A stretch of 64,000 bases of DNA from Halisarca cf. caerulea (lineage: Eukaryota > Porifera > Demospongiae > Chondrillida > Halisarcidae), in assembly GCA_963170055.1 (NCBI GenBank), contig CAUJGJ010000093.1:1202001-1266000 (forward strand), given 5' to 3'. This document shows positions 52,801 through 64,000 of the stretch, one piece after another (within the stretch, counting starts at the first letter, position 1; each line of letters begins with the position of its first letter). The translations under genes and the position numbers were made by a program. The notes beneath the pieces are model-generated. The model searched no databases, was not told the origin of the DNA, and saw only the letters and a program-made list of their open reading frames with translations.

Positions 52801-54822
52801 TTAGTAACTTTCATTTAAAGCAAATTTCAGCTTAAACAACTATTCCAATGTCTCTTTAAAAATTTAACGTTGCTAAATTTAATTTTATCATAAGAATAAA
52901 ATTGTCAAAGTTGCAAATATCTTAAAAACTGACTTAGTAACTTTCATATAAAGCCAATTTCAGCTTAAACAACTATTCCAATGTCTCTTTAAAATGTTAA
53001 TGTTTCTAAATTTAATTTTATCATAAGAATAAAATTCCCAAAGTTGCAAATATCTTAAAAACTGACTTAGTAACTTTCATTTAAAGCAAATTTCAGCTTA
53101 AACAACTATTCCAATGTCTCTTTAAAATGTTAACGTTGCTAAATTTAATTTTATCATAAGAATAAAATTCCCAAAGTTGCAAATATCTTAAAAACTCACT
53201 TAGTAACTTTCATTTAAAGCAAATTTCAGCTTAAACAACTATTCCAATGTCTCTTTAAAATGTTAATGTTTCTAAATTTAATTTTATCATAAGAATAAAA
53301 TTCCCAAAGTTGCAAATATCTTAAAAACTGACTTAGTAACTTTCATTTAAAGCAAATTTCAGCTTAAACAACTATTCCAATGTCTCTTTAAAATGTTAAC
53401 GTTGTTAAATGTAATTTTATCATAAGATTAAAATTGTCAAAAATGCAAATATCTTAAAAACTGACTTAGTAACTTTCATTTAAAGCAAATTTCAGCTTAA
53501 ACAACTATTCCAATGTCTCTTTAAAAATTTAACGTTGCTAAATTTAATTTTATCATAAGAATAAAATTGTCAAAGTTGCAAATATCTTAAAAACTGACTT
53601 AGTAACTTTCATATAAAGCCAATTTCAGCTTAAACAACTATTCCAATGTCTCTTTAAAATGTTAATGTTTCTAAATTTAATTTTATCATAAGAATAAAAT
53701 TCCCAAAGTTGCAAATATCTTAAAAACTGACTTAGTAACTTTCATTTAAAGCAAATTTCAGCTTAAACAACTATTCCAATGTCTCTTTAAAATGTTAACG
53801 TTGCTAAATTTAATTTTATCATAAGAATAAAATTCCCAAAGTTGCAAATATCTTAAAAACTCACTTAGTAACTTTCATTTAAAGCAAATTTCAGCTTAAA
53901 CAACTATTCCAATGTCTCTTTAAAATGTTAACGTTGCTAAATTTAATTTTATCATAAGAATAAAATTGTCAAAGTTGCAAATATCTTAAAAACTTACTTA
54001 GTAACTTTCATTTAAAGCAAATTTCAGCTTAAACAACTATTCCAATGTCTCTTTAAAATGTTAACGTTGCTAAATGTAATTTTATCATAAGATTAAAATT
54101 GTCAAAAATGCAAATATCTTAAAAACTGACTTAGTAACTTTCATTTAAAGCAAATTTCAGCTTAAACAACTATTCCAATGTCTCTTTAAAAATTTAACGT
54201 TGCTAAATTAAATTTTATCATAAGAATAAAATTGTCAAAGTTGCAAATATCTTAAAAACTGACTTAGTAACTTTCATTTAAAGCAAATTTCAGCTTAAAC
54301 AACTATTCCAATGTCTCTTTAAAATGTTAACGTTGCTAAATTTAATTTTATCATAAGAATAAAATTCCCAAAGTTGCAAATATCTTAAAAACTGACTTAG
54401 TAACTTTCATATAAAGCCAATTTTAGCTTAAACAACTATTCCAATGTCTCTTTAAAATGTTAACGTTGCTAAATGTAATTTTATCATAAGATTAAAATTG
54501 TCAAAAATGCAAATATCTTAAAAACTGACTTAGTAACTTTCATTTAAAGCAAATTTCAGCTTAAACAACTACTCCAATGTCTCTTTAAAAATTTAACGTT
54601 GCTAAATTTAATTTTATCATAAGAATAAAATTGTCAAAGTTGCAAATATCTTAAAAACTGACTTAGTAACTTTCATATAAAGCCAATTTCAGCTTAAACA
54701 ACTATTCCAATGTCTCTTTAAAATGTTAATGTTTCTAAATTTAATTTTATCATAAGAATAAAATTCCCAAAGTTGCAAATATCTTAAAAACTGACTTAGT
54801 AACTTTCATTTAAAGCAAATTT
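46843..54822 (+). repeat. Right compartment, part 2: C-D-E core with f and d types and a 16-mer duplication
   Basis: Order: C d E C D E A B C D E F C D E n E f C d f C D E C D E f C d h D E C D E A B C d f C D E C D E A E C D E A B C d f C D E. The block 51232-53359 (2128 bp, 16 monomers) repeats from 53360. Two private marks recur at exactly this distance: GTTGTTAAATG in the C monomers at 51232 and 53360, and CTACTCC in the D monomers at 52429 and 54557. The d monomer is nearly always followed by f. Confidence 0.87.
50833..50965 (+). repeat. Hybrid E/C-like monomer
   Basis: It begins with TTAATG as in E, has GCTAAATTTAA as in consensus, then GATTAAAATTG and AAAAATGC as in C. It lies between d and D, where d-E-C-D is found at 46976-47507. 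A crossover fusing E and C, losing one monomer, would give this context, though an independent C-to-T change at base 41 is also possible. Confidence 0.65.
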
Positions 54823-57800
54823 CAGCTTAAACAACTATTCCAATGTCTCTTTAAAATGTTAACGTTGCTAAATGTAATTTTATCATAAGATTAAAATTGT
54901 CAAAAATGCAAATATCTTAAAAACTGACTTAGTAACTTTCATTTAAAGCAAATTTCAGCTTAAACAACTATTCCAATGTCTCTTTAAAAATTTAACGTTG
55001 CTAAATTTAATTTTATCATAAGAATAAAATTGTCAAAGTTGCAAATATCTTAAAAACTGACTTAGTAACTTTCATATAAAGCCAATTTCAGCTTAAACAA
55101 CTATTCCAATGTCTCTTTAAAATGTTAATGTTTCTAAATTTAATTTTATCATAAGAATAAAATTCCCAAAGTTGCAAATATCTTAAAAACTGACTTAGTA
55201 ACTTTCATTTAAAGCAAATTTCAGCTTAAACAACTATTCCAATGTCTCTTTAAAATGTTAACGTTGCTAAATTTAATTTTATCATAAGAATAAAATTCCC
55301 AAAGTTGCAAATATCTTAAAAACTCACTTAGTAACTTTCATTTAAAGCAAATTTCAGCTTAAACAACTATTCCAATGTCTCTTTAAAATGTTAACGTTGC
55401 TAAATTTAATTTTATCATAAGAATAAAATTCCCAAAGTTGCAAATATCTTAAAAACTCACTTAGTAACTTTCATTTAAAGCAAATTTCAGCTTAAACAAC
55501 TATTCCAATGTCTCTTTAAAATGTTAACGTTGCTAAATTTAATTTTATCATAAGAATAAAATTGTCAAAGTTGCAAATATCTTAAAAACTTACTTAGTAA
55601 CTTTCATTTAAAGCAAATTTCAGCTTAAACAACTATTCCAATGTCTCTTTAAAATGTTAACGTTGCTAAATGTAATTTTATCATAAGATTAAAATTGTCA
55701 AAAATGCAAATATCTTAAAAACTGACTTAGTAACTTTCATTTAAAGCAAATTTCAGCTTAAACAACTATTCCAATGTCTCTTTAAAAATTTAACGTTGCT
55801 AAATTTAATTTTATCATAAGAATAAAATTGTCAAAGTTGCAAATATCTTAAAAACTGACTTAGTAACTTTCATATAAAGCCAATTTCAGCTTAAACAACT
55901 ATTCCAATGTCTCTTTAAAATGTTAATGTTTCTAAATTTAATTTTATCATAAGAATAAAATTCCCAAAGTTGCAAATATCTTAAAAACTGACTTAGTAAC
56001 TTTCATTTAAAGCAAATTTCAGCTTAAACAACTATTCCAATGTCTCTTTAAAATGTTAACGTTGCTAAATTTAATTTTATCATAAGAATAAAATTCCCAA
56101 AGTTGCAAATATCTTAAAAACTCACTTAGTAACTTTCATTTAAAGCAAATTTCAGCTTAAACAACTATTCCAATGTCTCTTTAAAATGTTAACGTTGCTA
56201 AATTTAATTTTATCATAAGAATAAAATTGTCAAAGTTGCAAATATCTTAAAAACTTACTTAGTAACTTTCATTTAAAGCAAATTTCAGCTTAAACAACTA
56301 TTCCAATGTCTCTTTAAAATGTTAACGTTGCTAAATGTAATTTTATCATAAGATTAAAATTGTCAAAAATGCAAATATCTTAAAAACTGACTTAGTAACT
56401 TTCATTTAAAGCAAATTTCAGCTTAAACAACTATTCCAATGTCTCTTTAAAAATTTAACGTTGCTAAATTTAATTTTATCATAAGAATAAAATTGTCAAA
56501 GTTGCAAATATCTTAAAAACTGACTTAGTAACTTTCATATAAAGCCAATTTCAGCTTAAACAACTATTCCAATGTCTCTTTAAAATGTTAATGTTTCTAA
56601 ATTTAATTTTATCATAAGAATAAAATTCCCAAAGTTGCAAATATCTTAAAAACTGACTTAGTAACTTTCATTTAAAGCAAATTTCAGCTTAAACAACTAT
56701 TCCAATGTCTCTTTAAAATGTTAACGTTGCTAAATTTAATTTTATCATAAGAATAAAATTCCCAAAGTTGCAAATATCTTAAAAACTCACTTAGTAACTT
56801 TCATTTAAAGCAAATTTCAGCTTAAACAACTATTCCAATGTCTCTTTAAAATGTTAACGTTGCTAAATTTAATTTTATCATAAGAATAAAATTGTCAAAG
56901 TTGCAAATATCTTAAAAACTTACTTAGTAACTTTCATTTAAAGCAAATTTCAGCTTAAACAACTATTCCAATGTCTCTTTAAAATGTTAACGTTGCTAAA
57001 TGTAATTTTATCATAAGATTAAAATTGTCAAAAATGCAAATATCTTAAAAACTGACTTAGTAACTTTCATTTAAAGCAAATTTCAGCTTAAACAACTATT
57101 CCAATGTCTCTTTAAAAATTTAACGTTGCTAAATTTAATTTTATCATAAGAATAAAATTGTCAAAGTTGCAAATATCTTAAAAACTGACTTAGTAACTTT
57201 CATATAAAGCCAATTTCAGCTTAAACAACTATTCCAATGTCTCTTTAAAATGTTAATGTTTCTAAATTTAATTTTATCATAAGAATAAAATTCCCAAAGT
57301 TGCAAATATCTTAAAAACTGACTTAGTAACTTTCATTTAAAGCAAATTTCAGCTTAAACAACTATTCCAATGTCTCTTTAAAATGTTAACGTTGCTAAAT
57401 TTAATTTTATCATAAGAATAAACTTCCCAAAGTTGCAAATATCTTAAAAACTCACTTAGTAACTTTCATTTAAAGCAAATTTCAGCTTAAACAACTATTC
57501 CAATGTCTCTTTAAAATGTTAACGTTGCTAAATTTAATTTTATCATAAGAATAAAATTGTCAAAGTTGCAAATATCTTAAAAACTTACTTAGTAACTTTC
57601 ATTTAAAGCAAATTTCAGCTTAAACAACTATTCCAATGTCTCTTTAAAATGTTAACGTTGCTAAATGTAATTTTATCATAAGATTAAAATTGTCAAAAAT
57701 GCAAATATCTTAAAAACTGACTTAGTAACTTTCATTTAAAGCAAATTTCAGCTTAAACAACTATTCCAATGTCTCTTTAAAAATTTAACGTTGCTAAATT

Positions 57801-58147
57801 TAATTTTATCATAAGAATAAAATTGTCAAAGTTGCAAATATCTTAAAAACTGACTTAGTAACTTTCATATAAAGCCAATTTCGGCTTAAACAACTATTCC
57901 AATGTCTCTTTAAAATGTTAATGTTTCTAAATTTAATTTTATCATAAGAATAAAATTCCCAAAGTTGCAAATATCTTAAAAACTGACTTAGTAACTTTCA
58001 TTTAAAGCAAATTTCAGCTTAAACAACTATTCCAATGTCTCTTTAAAATGTTAACGTTGCTAAATTTAATTTTATCATAAGAATAAAATTGTCAAAGTTG
58101 AAAATATCTTAAAAACTGACTTAGTAACTTTCATATAAAGCCAATTT

Positions 58148-58280
58148 TAGCTTAAACAACTATTCCAATGTCTCTTTAAAATGTTAACGTTGCTAAATGT
58201 AATTTTATCATAAGATTAAAATTGTCAAAAATGCAAATATCTTAAAAACTCACTTAGTAACTTTCATTTAAAGCAAATTT
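58148..58280 (+). repeat. Hybrid C/A monomer (recombination junction)
   Basis: It starts as C after F (TAGC, 52G, 69T, AAAAATGC) but has 104C (ACTCAC), which is the mark of A, and B follows. The switch lies between about 58235 and 58251. The expected order F-C-D-E-A-B has become F-(C/A)-B, a precise loss of three monomers (399 bp). Confidence 0.85.
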
Positions 58281-60009
58281 CAGCTTAAACAACTATTCCA
58301 ATGTCTCTTTAAAATGTTAACGTTGCTAAATTTAATTTTATCATAAGAATAAAATTGTCAAAGTTGCAAATATCTTAAAAACTTACTTAGTAACTTTCAT
58401 TTAAAGCAAATTTCAGCTTAAACAACTATTCCAATGTCTCTTTAAAATGTTAACGTTGCTAAATGTAATTTTATCATAAGATTAAAATTGTCAAAAATGC
58501 AAATATCTTAAAAACTGACTTAGTAACTTTCATTTAAAGCAAATTTCAGCTTAAACAACTATTCCAATGTCTCTTTAAAAATTTAACGTTGCTAAATTTA
58601 ATTTTATCATAAGAATAAAATTGTCAAAGTTGCAAATATCTTAAAAACTGACTTAGTAACTTTCATATAAAGCCAATTTCAGCTTAAACAACTATTCCAA
58701 TGTCTCTTTAAAATGTTAATGTTTCTAAATTTAATTTTATCATAAGAATAAAATTCCCAAAGTTGCAAATATCTTAAAAACTGACTTAGTAACTTTCATT
58801 TAAAGCAAATTTCAGCTTAAACAACTATTCCAATGTCTCTTTAAAATGTTAACGTTGCTAAATTTAATTTTATCATAAGAATAAAATTCCCAAAGTTGCA
58901 AATATCTTAAAAACTCACTTAGTAACTTTCATTTAAAGCAAATTTCAGCTTAAACAACTATTCCAATGTCTCTTTAAAATGTTAACGTTGCTAAATTTAA
59001 TTTTATCATAAGAATAAAATTGTCAAAGTTGCAAATATCTTAAAAACTTACTTAGTAACTTTCATTTAAAGCAAATTTCAGCTTAAACAACTATTCCAAT
59101 GTCTCTTTAAAATGTTAACGTTGCTAAATGTAATTTTATCATAAGATTAAAATTGTCAAAAATGCAAATATCTTAAAAACTGACTTAGTAACTTTCATTT
59201 AAAGCAAATTTCAGCTTAAACAACTATTCCAATGTCTCTTTAAAAATTTAACGTTGCTAAATTTAATTTTATCATAAGAATAAAATTGTCAAAGTTGCAA
59301 ATATCTTAAAAACTGACTTAGTAACTTTCATATAAAGCCAATTTCGGCTTAAACAACTATTCCAATGTCTCTTTAAAATGTTAATGTTTCTAAATTTAAT
59401 TTTATCATAAGAATAAAATTCCCAAAGTTGCAAATATCTTAAAAACTGACTTAGTAACTTTCATTTAAAGCAAATTTCAGCTTAAACAACTATTCCAATG
59501 TCTCTTTAAAATGTTAACGTTGCTAAATTTAATTTTATCATAAGAATAAAATTGTCAAAGTTGAAAATATCTTAAAAACTGACTTAGTAACTTTCATATA
59601 AAGCCAATTTTAGCTTAAACAACTATTCCAATGTCTCTTTAAAATGTTAACGTTGCTAAATGTAATTTTATCATAAGATTAAAATTGTCAAAAATGCAAA
59701 TATCTTAAAAACTGACTTAGTAACTTTCATTTAAAGCAAATTTCAGCTTAAACAACTATTCCAATGTCTCTTTAAAAATTTAACGTTGCTAAATTTAATT
59801 TTATCATAAGAATAAAATTGTCAAAGTTGCAAATATCTTAAAAACTGACTTAGTAACTTTCATATAAAGCCAATTTCAGCTTAAACAACTATTCCAATGT
59901 CTCTTTAAAATGTTAATGTTTCTAAATTTAATTTTATCATAAGAATAAAATTCCCAAAGTTGCAAATATCTTAAAAACTGACTTAGTAACTTTCATTTAA
60001 AGCAAATTT

Positions 60010-60674
60010 CAGCTTAAACAACTATTCCAATGTCTCTTTAAAATGTTAACGTTGCTAAATTTAATTTTATCATAAGAATAAAATTCCCAAAGTTGCAAAT
60101 ATCTTAAAAACTCACTTAGTAACTTTCATTTAAAGCAAATTTCAGCTTAAACAACTATTCCAATGTCTCTTTAAAATGTTAACGTTGCTAAATTTAATTT
60201 TATCATAAGAATAAAATTGTCAAAGTTGCAAATATCTTAAAAACTTACTTAGTAACTTTCATTTAAAGCAAATTTCAGCTTAAACAACTATTCCAATGTC
60301 TCTTTAAAATGTTAACGTTGCTAAATGTAATTTTATCATAAGATTAAAATTGTCAAAAATGCAAATATCTTAAAAACTGACTTAGTAACTTTCATTTAAA
60401 GCAAATTTCAGCTTAAACAACTATTCCAATGTCTCTTTAAAAATTTAACGTTGCTAAATTTAATTTTATCATAAGAATAAAATTGTCAAAGTTGCAAATA
60501 TCTTAAAAACTGACTTAGTAACTTTCATATAAAGCCAATTTCGGCTTAAACAACTATTCCAATGTCTCTTTAAAATGTTAATGTTTCTAAATTTAATTTT
60601 ATCATAAGAATAAAATTCCCAAAGTTGCAAATATCTTAAAAACTGACTTAGTAACTTTCATTTAAAGCAAATTT
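60010..60674 (+). repeat. Representative 5-mer unit A-B-C-D-E (665 bp)
   Basis: A 60010 (CCCAAAG, ACTCAC), B 60143 (GTCAAAG, ACTTAC), C 60276 (TAAATGTAA, GATTAAAATTG, AAAAATGC), D 60409 (AAAAATTTAACG, tail ATATAAAGCCAA), E 60542 (TTAATGTTTCT, CCCAAAG). The E here has the CGGCTT start that marks a unit followed by F. E is the only one of the five lacking the CpG at bases 41-42. Confidence 0.92.
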
Positions 60675-61206
60675 CAGCTTAAACAACTATTCCAATGTCT
60701 CTTTAAAATGTTAACGTTGCTAAATTTAATTTTATCATAAGAATAAAATTGTCAAAGTTGAAAATATCTTAAAAACTGACTTAGTAACTTTCATATAAAG
60801 CCAATTTTAGCTTAAACAACTATTCCAATGTCTCTTTAAAATGTTAACGTTGCTAAATGTAATTTTATCATAAGATTAAAATTGTCAAAAATGCAAATAT
60901 CTTAAAAACTGACTTAGTAACTTTCATTTAAAGCAAATTTCAGCTTAAACAACTATTCCAATGTCTCTTTAAAAATTTAACGTTGCTAAATTTAATTTTA
61001 TCATAAGAATAAAATTGTCAAAGTTGCAAATATCTTAAAAACTGACTTAGTAACTTTCATATAAAGCCAATTTCAGCTTAAACAACTATTCCAATGTCTC
61101 TTTAAAATGTTAATGTTTCTAAATTTAATTTTATCATAAGAATAAAATTCCCAAAGTTGCAAATATCTTAAAAACTGACTTAGTAACTTTCATTTAAAGC
61201 AAATTT
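60675..61206 (+). repeat. Representative 4-mer unit F-C-D-E (532 bp)
   Basis: F 60675 (GTCAAAGTTGAAAAT, tail ATATAAAGCCAA, so the following C starts TAGC), C 60808, D 60941, E 61074. Together with the preceding 5-mer it forms the 1197-bp 9-mer, which also occurs at 58813-60009 and 61872-63068. Confidence 0.92.
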
Positions 61207-64000
61207 CAGCTTAAACAACTATTCCAATGTCTCTTTAAAATGTTAACGTTGCTAAATTTAATTTTATCATAAGAATAAAATTCCCAAAGTTGCAAATATC
61301 TTAAAAACTCACTTAGTAACTTTCATTTAAAGCAAATTTCAGCTTAAACAACTATTCCAATGTCTCTTTAAAATGTTAACGTTGCTAAATTTAATTTTAT
61401 CATAAGAATAAAATTGTCAAAGTTGCAAATATCTTAAAAACTTACTTAGTAACTTTCATTTAAAGCAAATTTCAGCTTAAACAACTATTCCAATGTCTCT
61501 TTAAAATGTTAACGTTGCTAAATGTAATTTTATCATAAGATTAAAATTGTCAAAAATGCAAATATCTTAAAAACTGACTTAGTAACTTTCATTTAAAGCA
61601 AATTTCAGCTTAAACAACTATTCCAATGTCTCTTTAAAAATTTAACGTTGCTAAATTTAATTTTATCATAAGAATAAAATTGTCAAAGTTGCAAATATCT
61701 TAAAAACTGACTTAGTAACTTTCATATAAAGCCAATTTCAGCTTAAACAACTATTCCAATGTCTCTTTAAAATGTTAATGTTTCTAAATTTAATTTTATC
61801 ATAAGAATAAAATTCCCAAAGTTGCAAATATCTTAAAAACTGACTTAGTAACTTTCATTTAAAGCAAATTTCAGCTTAAACAACTATTCCAATGTCTCTT
61901 TAAAATGTTAACGTTGCTAAATTTAATTTTATCATAAGAATAAAATTCCCAAAGTTGCAAATATCTTAAAAACTCACTTAGTAACTTTCATTTAAAGCAA
62001 ATTTCAGCTTAAACAACTATTCCAATGTCTCTTTAAAATGTTAACGTTGCTAAATTTAATTTTATCATAAGAATAAAATTGTCAAAGTTGCAAATATCTT
62101 AAAAACTTACTTAGTAACTTTCATTTAAAGCAAATTTCAGCTTAAACAACTATTCCAATGTCTCTTTAAAATGTTAACGTTGCTAAATGTAATTTTATCA
62201 TAAGATTAAAATTGTCAAAAATGCAAATATCTTAAAAACTGACTTAGTAACTTTCATTTAAAGCAAATTTCAGCTTAAACAACTATTCCAATGTCTCTTT
62301 AAAAATTTAACGTTGCTAAATTTAATTTTATCATAAGAATAAAATTGTCAAAGTTGCAAATATCTTAAAAACTGACTTAGTAACTTTCATATAAAGCCAA
62401 TTTCGGCTTAAACAACTATTCCAATGTCTCTTTAAAATGTTAATGTTTCTAAATTTAATTTTATCATAAGAATAAAATTCCCAAAGTTGCAAATATCTTA
62501 AAAACTGACTTAGTAACTTTCATTTAAAGCAAATTTCAGCTTAAACAACTATTCCAATGTCTCTTTAAAATGTTAACGTTGCTAAATTTAATTTTATCAT
62601 AAGAATATAATTGTCAAAGTTGAAAATATCTTAAAAACTGACTTAGTAACTTTCATATAAAGCCAATTTTAGCTTAAACAACTATTCCAATGTCTCTTTA
62701 AAATGTTAACGTTGCTAAATGTAATTTTATCATAAGATTAAAATTGTCAAAAATGCAAATATCTTAAAAACTGACTTAGTAACTTTCATTTAAAGCAAAT
62801 TTCAGCTTAAACAACTATTCCAATGTCTCTTTAAAAATTTAACGTTGCTAAATTTAATTTTATCATAAGAATAAAATTGTCAAAGTTGCAAATATCTTAA
62901 AAACTGACTTAGTAACTTTCATATAAAGCCAATTTCAGCTTAAACAACTATTCCAATGTCTCTTTAAAATGTTAATGTTTCTAAATTTAATTTTATCATA
63001 AGAATAAAATTCCCAAAGTTGCAAATATCTTAAAAACTGACTTAGTAACTTTCATTTAAAGCAAATTTCAGCTTAAACAACTATTCCAATGTCTCTTTAA
63101 AATGTTAACGTTGCTAAATTTAATTTTATCATAAGAATAAAATTGTCAAAGTTGCAAATATCTTAAAAACTTACTTAGTAACTTTCATTTAAAGCAAATT
63201 TCAGCTTAAACAACTATTCCAATGTCTCTTTAAAATGTTAACGTTGCTAAATGTAATTTTATCATAAGATTAAAATTGTCAAAAATGCAAATATCTTAAA
63301 AACTGACTTAGTAACTTTCATTTAAAGCAAATTTCAGCTTAAACAACTATTCCAATGTCTCTTTAAAAATTTAACGTTGCTAAATTTAATTTTATCATAA
63401 GAATAAAATTGTCAAAGTTGCAAATATCTTAAAAACTGACTTAGTAACTTTCATATAAAGCCAATTTCAGCTTAAACAACTATTCCAATGTCTCTTTAAA
63501 ATGTTAATGTTTCTAAATTTAATTTTATCATAAGAATAATATTCCCAAAGTTGCAAATATCTTAAAAACTGACTTAGTAACTTTCATTTAAAGCAAATTT
63601 CAGCTTAAACAACTATTCCAATGTCTCTTTAAAATGTTAACGTTGCTAAATTTAATTTTATCATAAGAATAAAATTCCCAAAGTTGCAAATATCTTAAAA
63701 ACTCACTTAGTAACTTTCATTTAAAGCAAATTTCAGCTTAAACAACTATTCCAATGTCTCTTTAAAATGTTAACGTTGCTAAATTTAATTTTATCATAAG
63801 AATAAAATTGTCAAAGTTGCAAATATCTTAAAAACTTACTTAGTAACTTTCATTTAAAGCAAATTTCAGCTTAAACAACTATTCCAATGTCTCTTTAAAA
63901 TGTTAACGTTGCTAAATGTAATTTTATCATAAGATTAAAATTGTCAAAAATGCAAATATCTTAAAAACTGACTTAGTAACTTTCATTTAAAGCAAATTTC

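Larger units (their letters stand above)
1..64000 (+). repeat. 133-bp satellite DNA array, head-to-tail, fills the window
   Basis: The landmark CAGCTTAAACAACTATTCC recurs every 133 bp from position 6 to 63867, always on the plus strand; no inverted monomer was seen. After removing three 451-bp transposon insertions (element plus duplicated TA), the register closes exactly with only seven off-length monomers: 2666 (132), 12611 (132), 14391 (131), 37797 (134), 39128 (134), 41922 (132) and 42054 (134). The consensus has 31 G/C in 133 and a single CpG at positions 41-42. Because 133 is not a multiple of 3, each stop codon visits all three frames over three monomers, so no long reading frame can exist. 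Known of such arrays: they are typical of centromeric or pericentromeric heterochromatin and are homogenised by unequal exchange and conversion. Function here is not shown by the sequence. I did not recognise the satellite family or the species. Confidence 0.98.
54823..64000 (+). repeat. Right compartment, part 3: regular ABCDE / ABCDE-FCDE higher-order repeat
   Basis: Order: CDE A ABCDE ABCDE ABCDE ABCDE F (C/A) BCDE ABCDE FCDE ABCDE FCDE ABCDE ABCDE FCDE BCDE AB C, then one base of the next monomer. Every monomer is 133 bp. Four E monomers start with CGGCTT instead of CAGCTT (57882, 59345, 60542, 62404), and each stands directly before F. This mark therefore identifies the fifth position of a 9-mer. 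Other E monomers, before A, B or C, lack it. Successive ABCDE copies, for example 56020 and 56685, look identical by eye. Confidence 0.92.

Noticed and set aside
1..64000. CRISPR-like repeat array.
   Set aside because: The repeats are contiguous 133-bp monomers with no unique spacers and no cas genes; the AT-rich higher-order structure is that of eukaryotic satellite DNA.
1..64000. Protein-coding tandem repeat.
   Set aside because: The monomer is not a multiple of three and contains stop codons on both strands, so every frame closes quickly.
1..64000. CENP-B box within the monomer.
   Set aside because: No match to the TTCG....A..CGGG core; the only CpG in the consensus is in GTTAACGTTGC.
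1..64000. Promoters, TATA boxes or polyadenylation signals.
   Set aside because: TA-rich and AATAAA-like words occur in every monomer by composition, and there is no transcript or gene context to support any of them.

Overview
The window is one uninterrupted block of satellite DNA with no supportable protein-coding or RNA gene. From end to end it is a head-to-tail tandem array of a 133-bp, very AT-rich monomer (31 G/C bases in the 133-bp consensus, about 23% GC). All monomers lie on the same strand. I count 471 complete monomers (first starts at 6, last ends at 63999), three of them split by the same inserted transposon. This is eukaryotic heterochromatin, plausibly centromeric or pericentromeric. 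The species cannot be named. The pogo/Tigger-like miniature transposon and the very low GC would suit many invertebrates, but that is a weak inference.

Positions within the monomer are numbered 1-133 from the C of CAGCTTAAAC. The consensus is called n. Left-compartment types: R (77-78 CC), Q (37C + 77-78 CC), P (70C, 83-84 AA, 125T), S (37C + the P changes), T (45T, 77-78 CC, 104T, 125T), V (87A), K (35A 36C). Right-compartment types: A (77-78 CC, 104C), B (104T), C (52G, 69T, 83-84 AA), D (35A 36T, 121A, 128C), E (41T, 45T, 77-78 CC), F (87A, 121A, 128C, followed by a monomer starting TAGC). f is F with 77-78 CC instead of 87A; d is D with TAAATTAAA at 47-55, usually without the 121A/128C tail.

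Layout. (1) 1-33008 is the left compartment, mosaics of Q, R, P, S, T and V. It contains a 3-mer (Q-R-P, 399 bp) and local duplications of 5, 6, 13, 18 and 22 monomers. (2) At 9141-9589, 11587-12035 and 13766-14214 sit three nearly identical 449-bp non-autonomous DNA transposons. They lie at the same monomer position and were multiplied as passengers of satellite amplification. (3) 33009-36200 is a transition zone where right-type monomers first appear among left types. (4) 36201-64000 is the right compartment, built on a C-D-E core joined by the linkers A-B, F, f or nothing. From about 55.5 kb it becomes a regular higher-order repeat: ABCDE (665 bp) and a 9-mer ABCDE-FCDE (1197 bp) in which the fifth monomer carries a private CGGCTT mark.

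The array records its own history. Hybrid monomers mark unequal-exchange junctions, the transposon acts as a datable stamp, and partial precursors of the C-D-E unit survive in the left compartment at 8.1 and 11.0 kb. I found no new enzyme, defence or regulatory system. All type assignments were read by eye.
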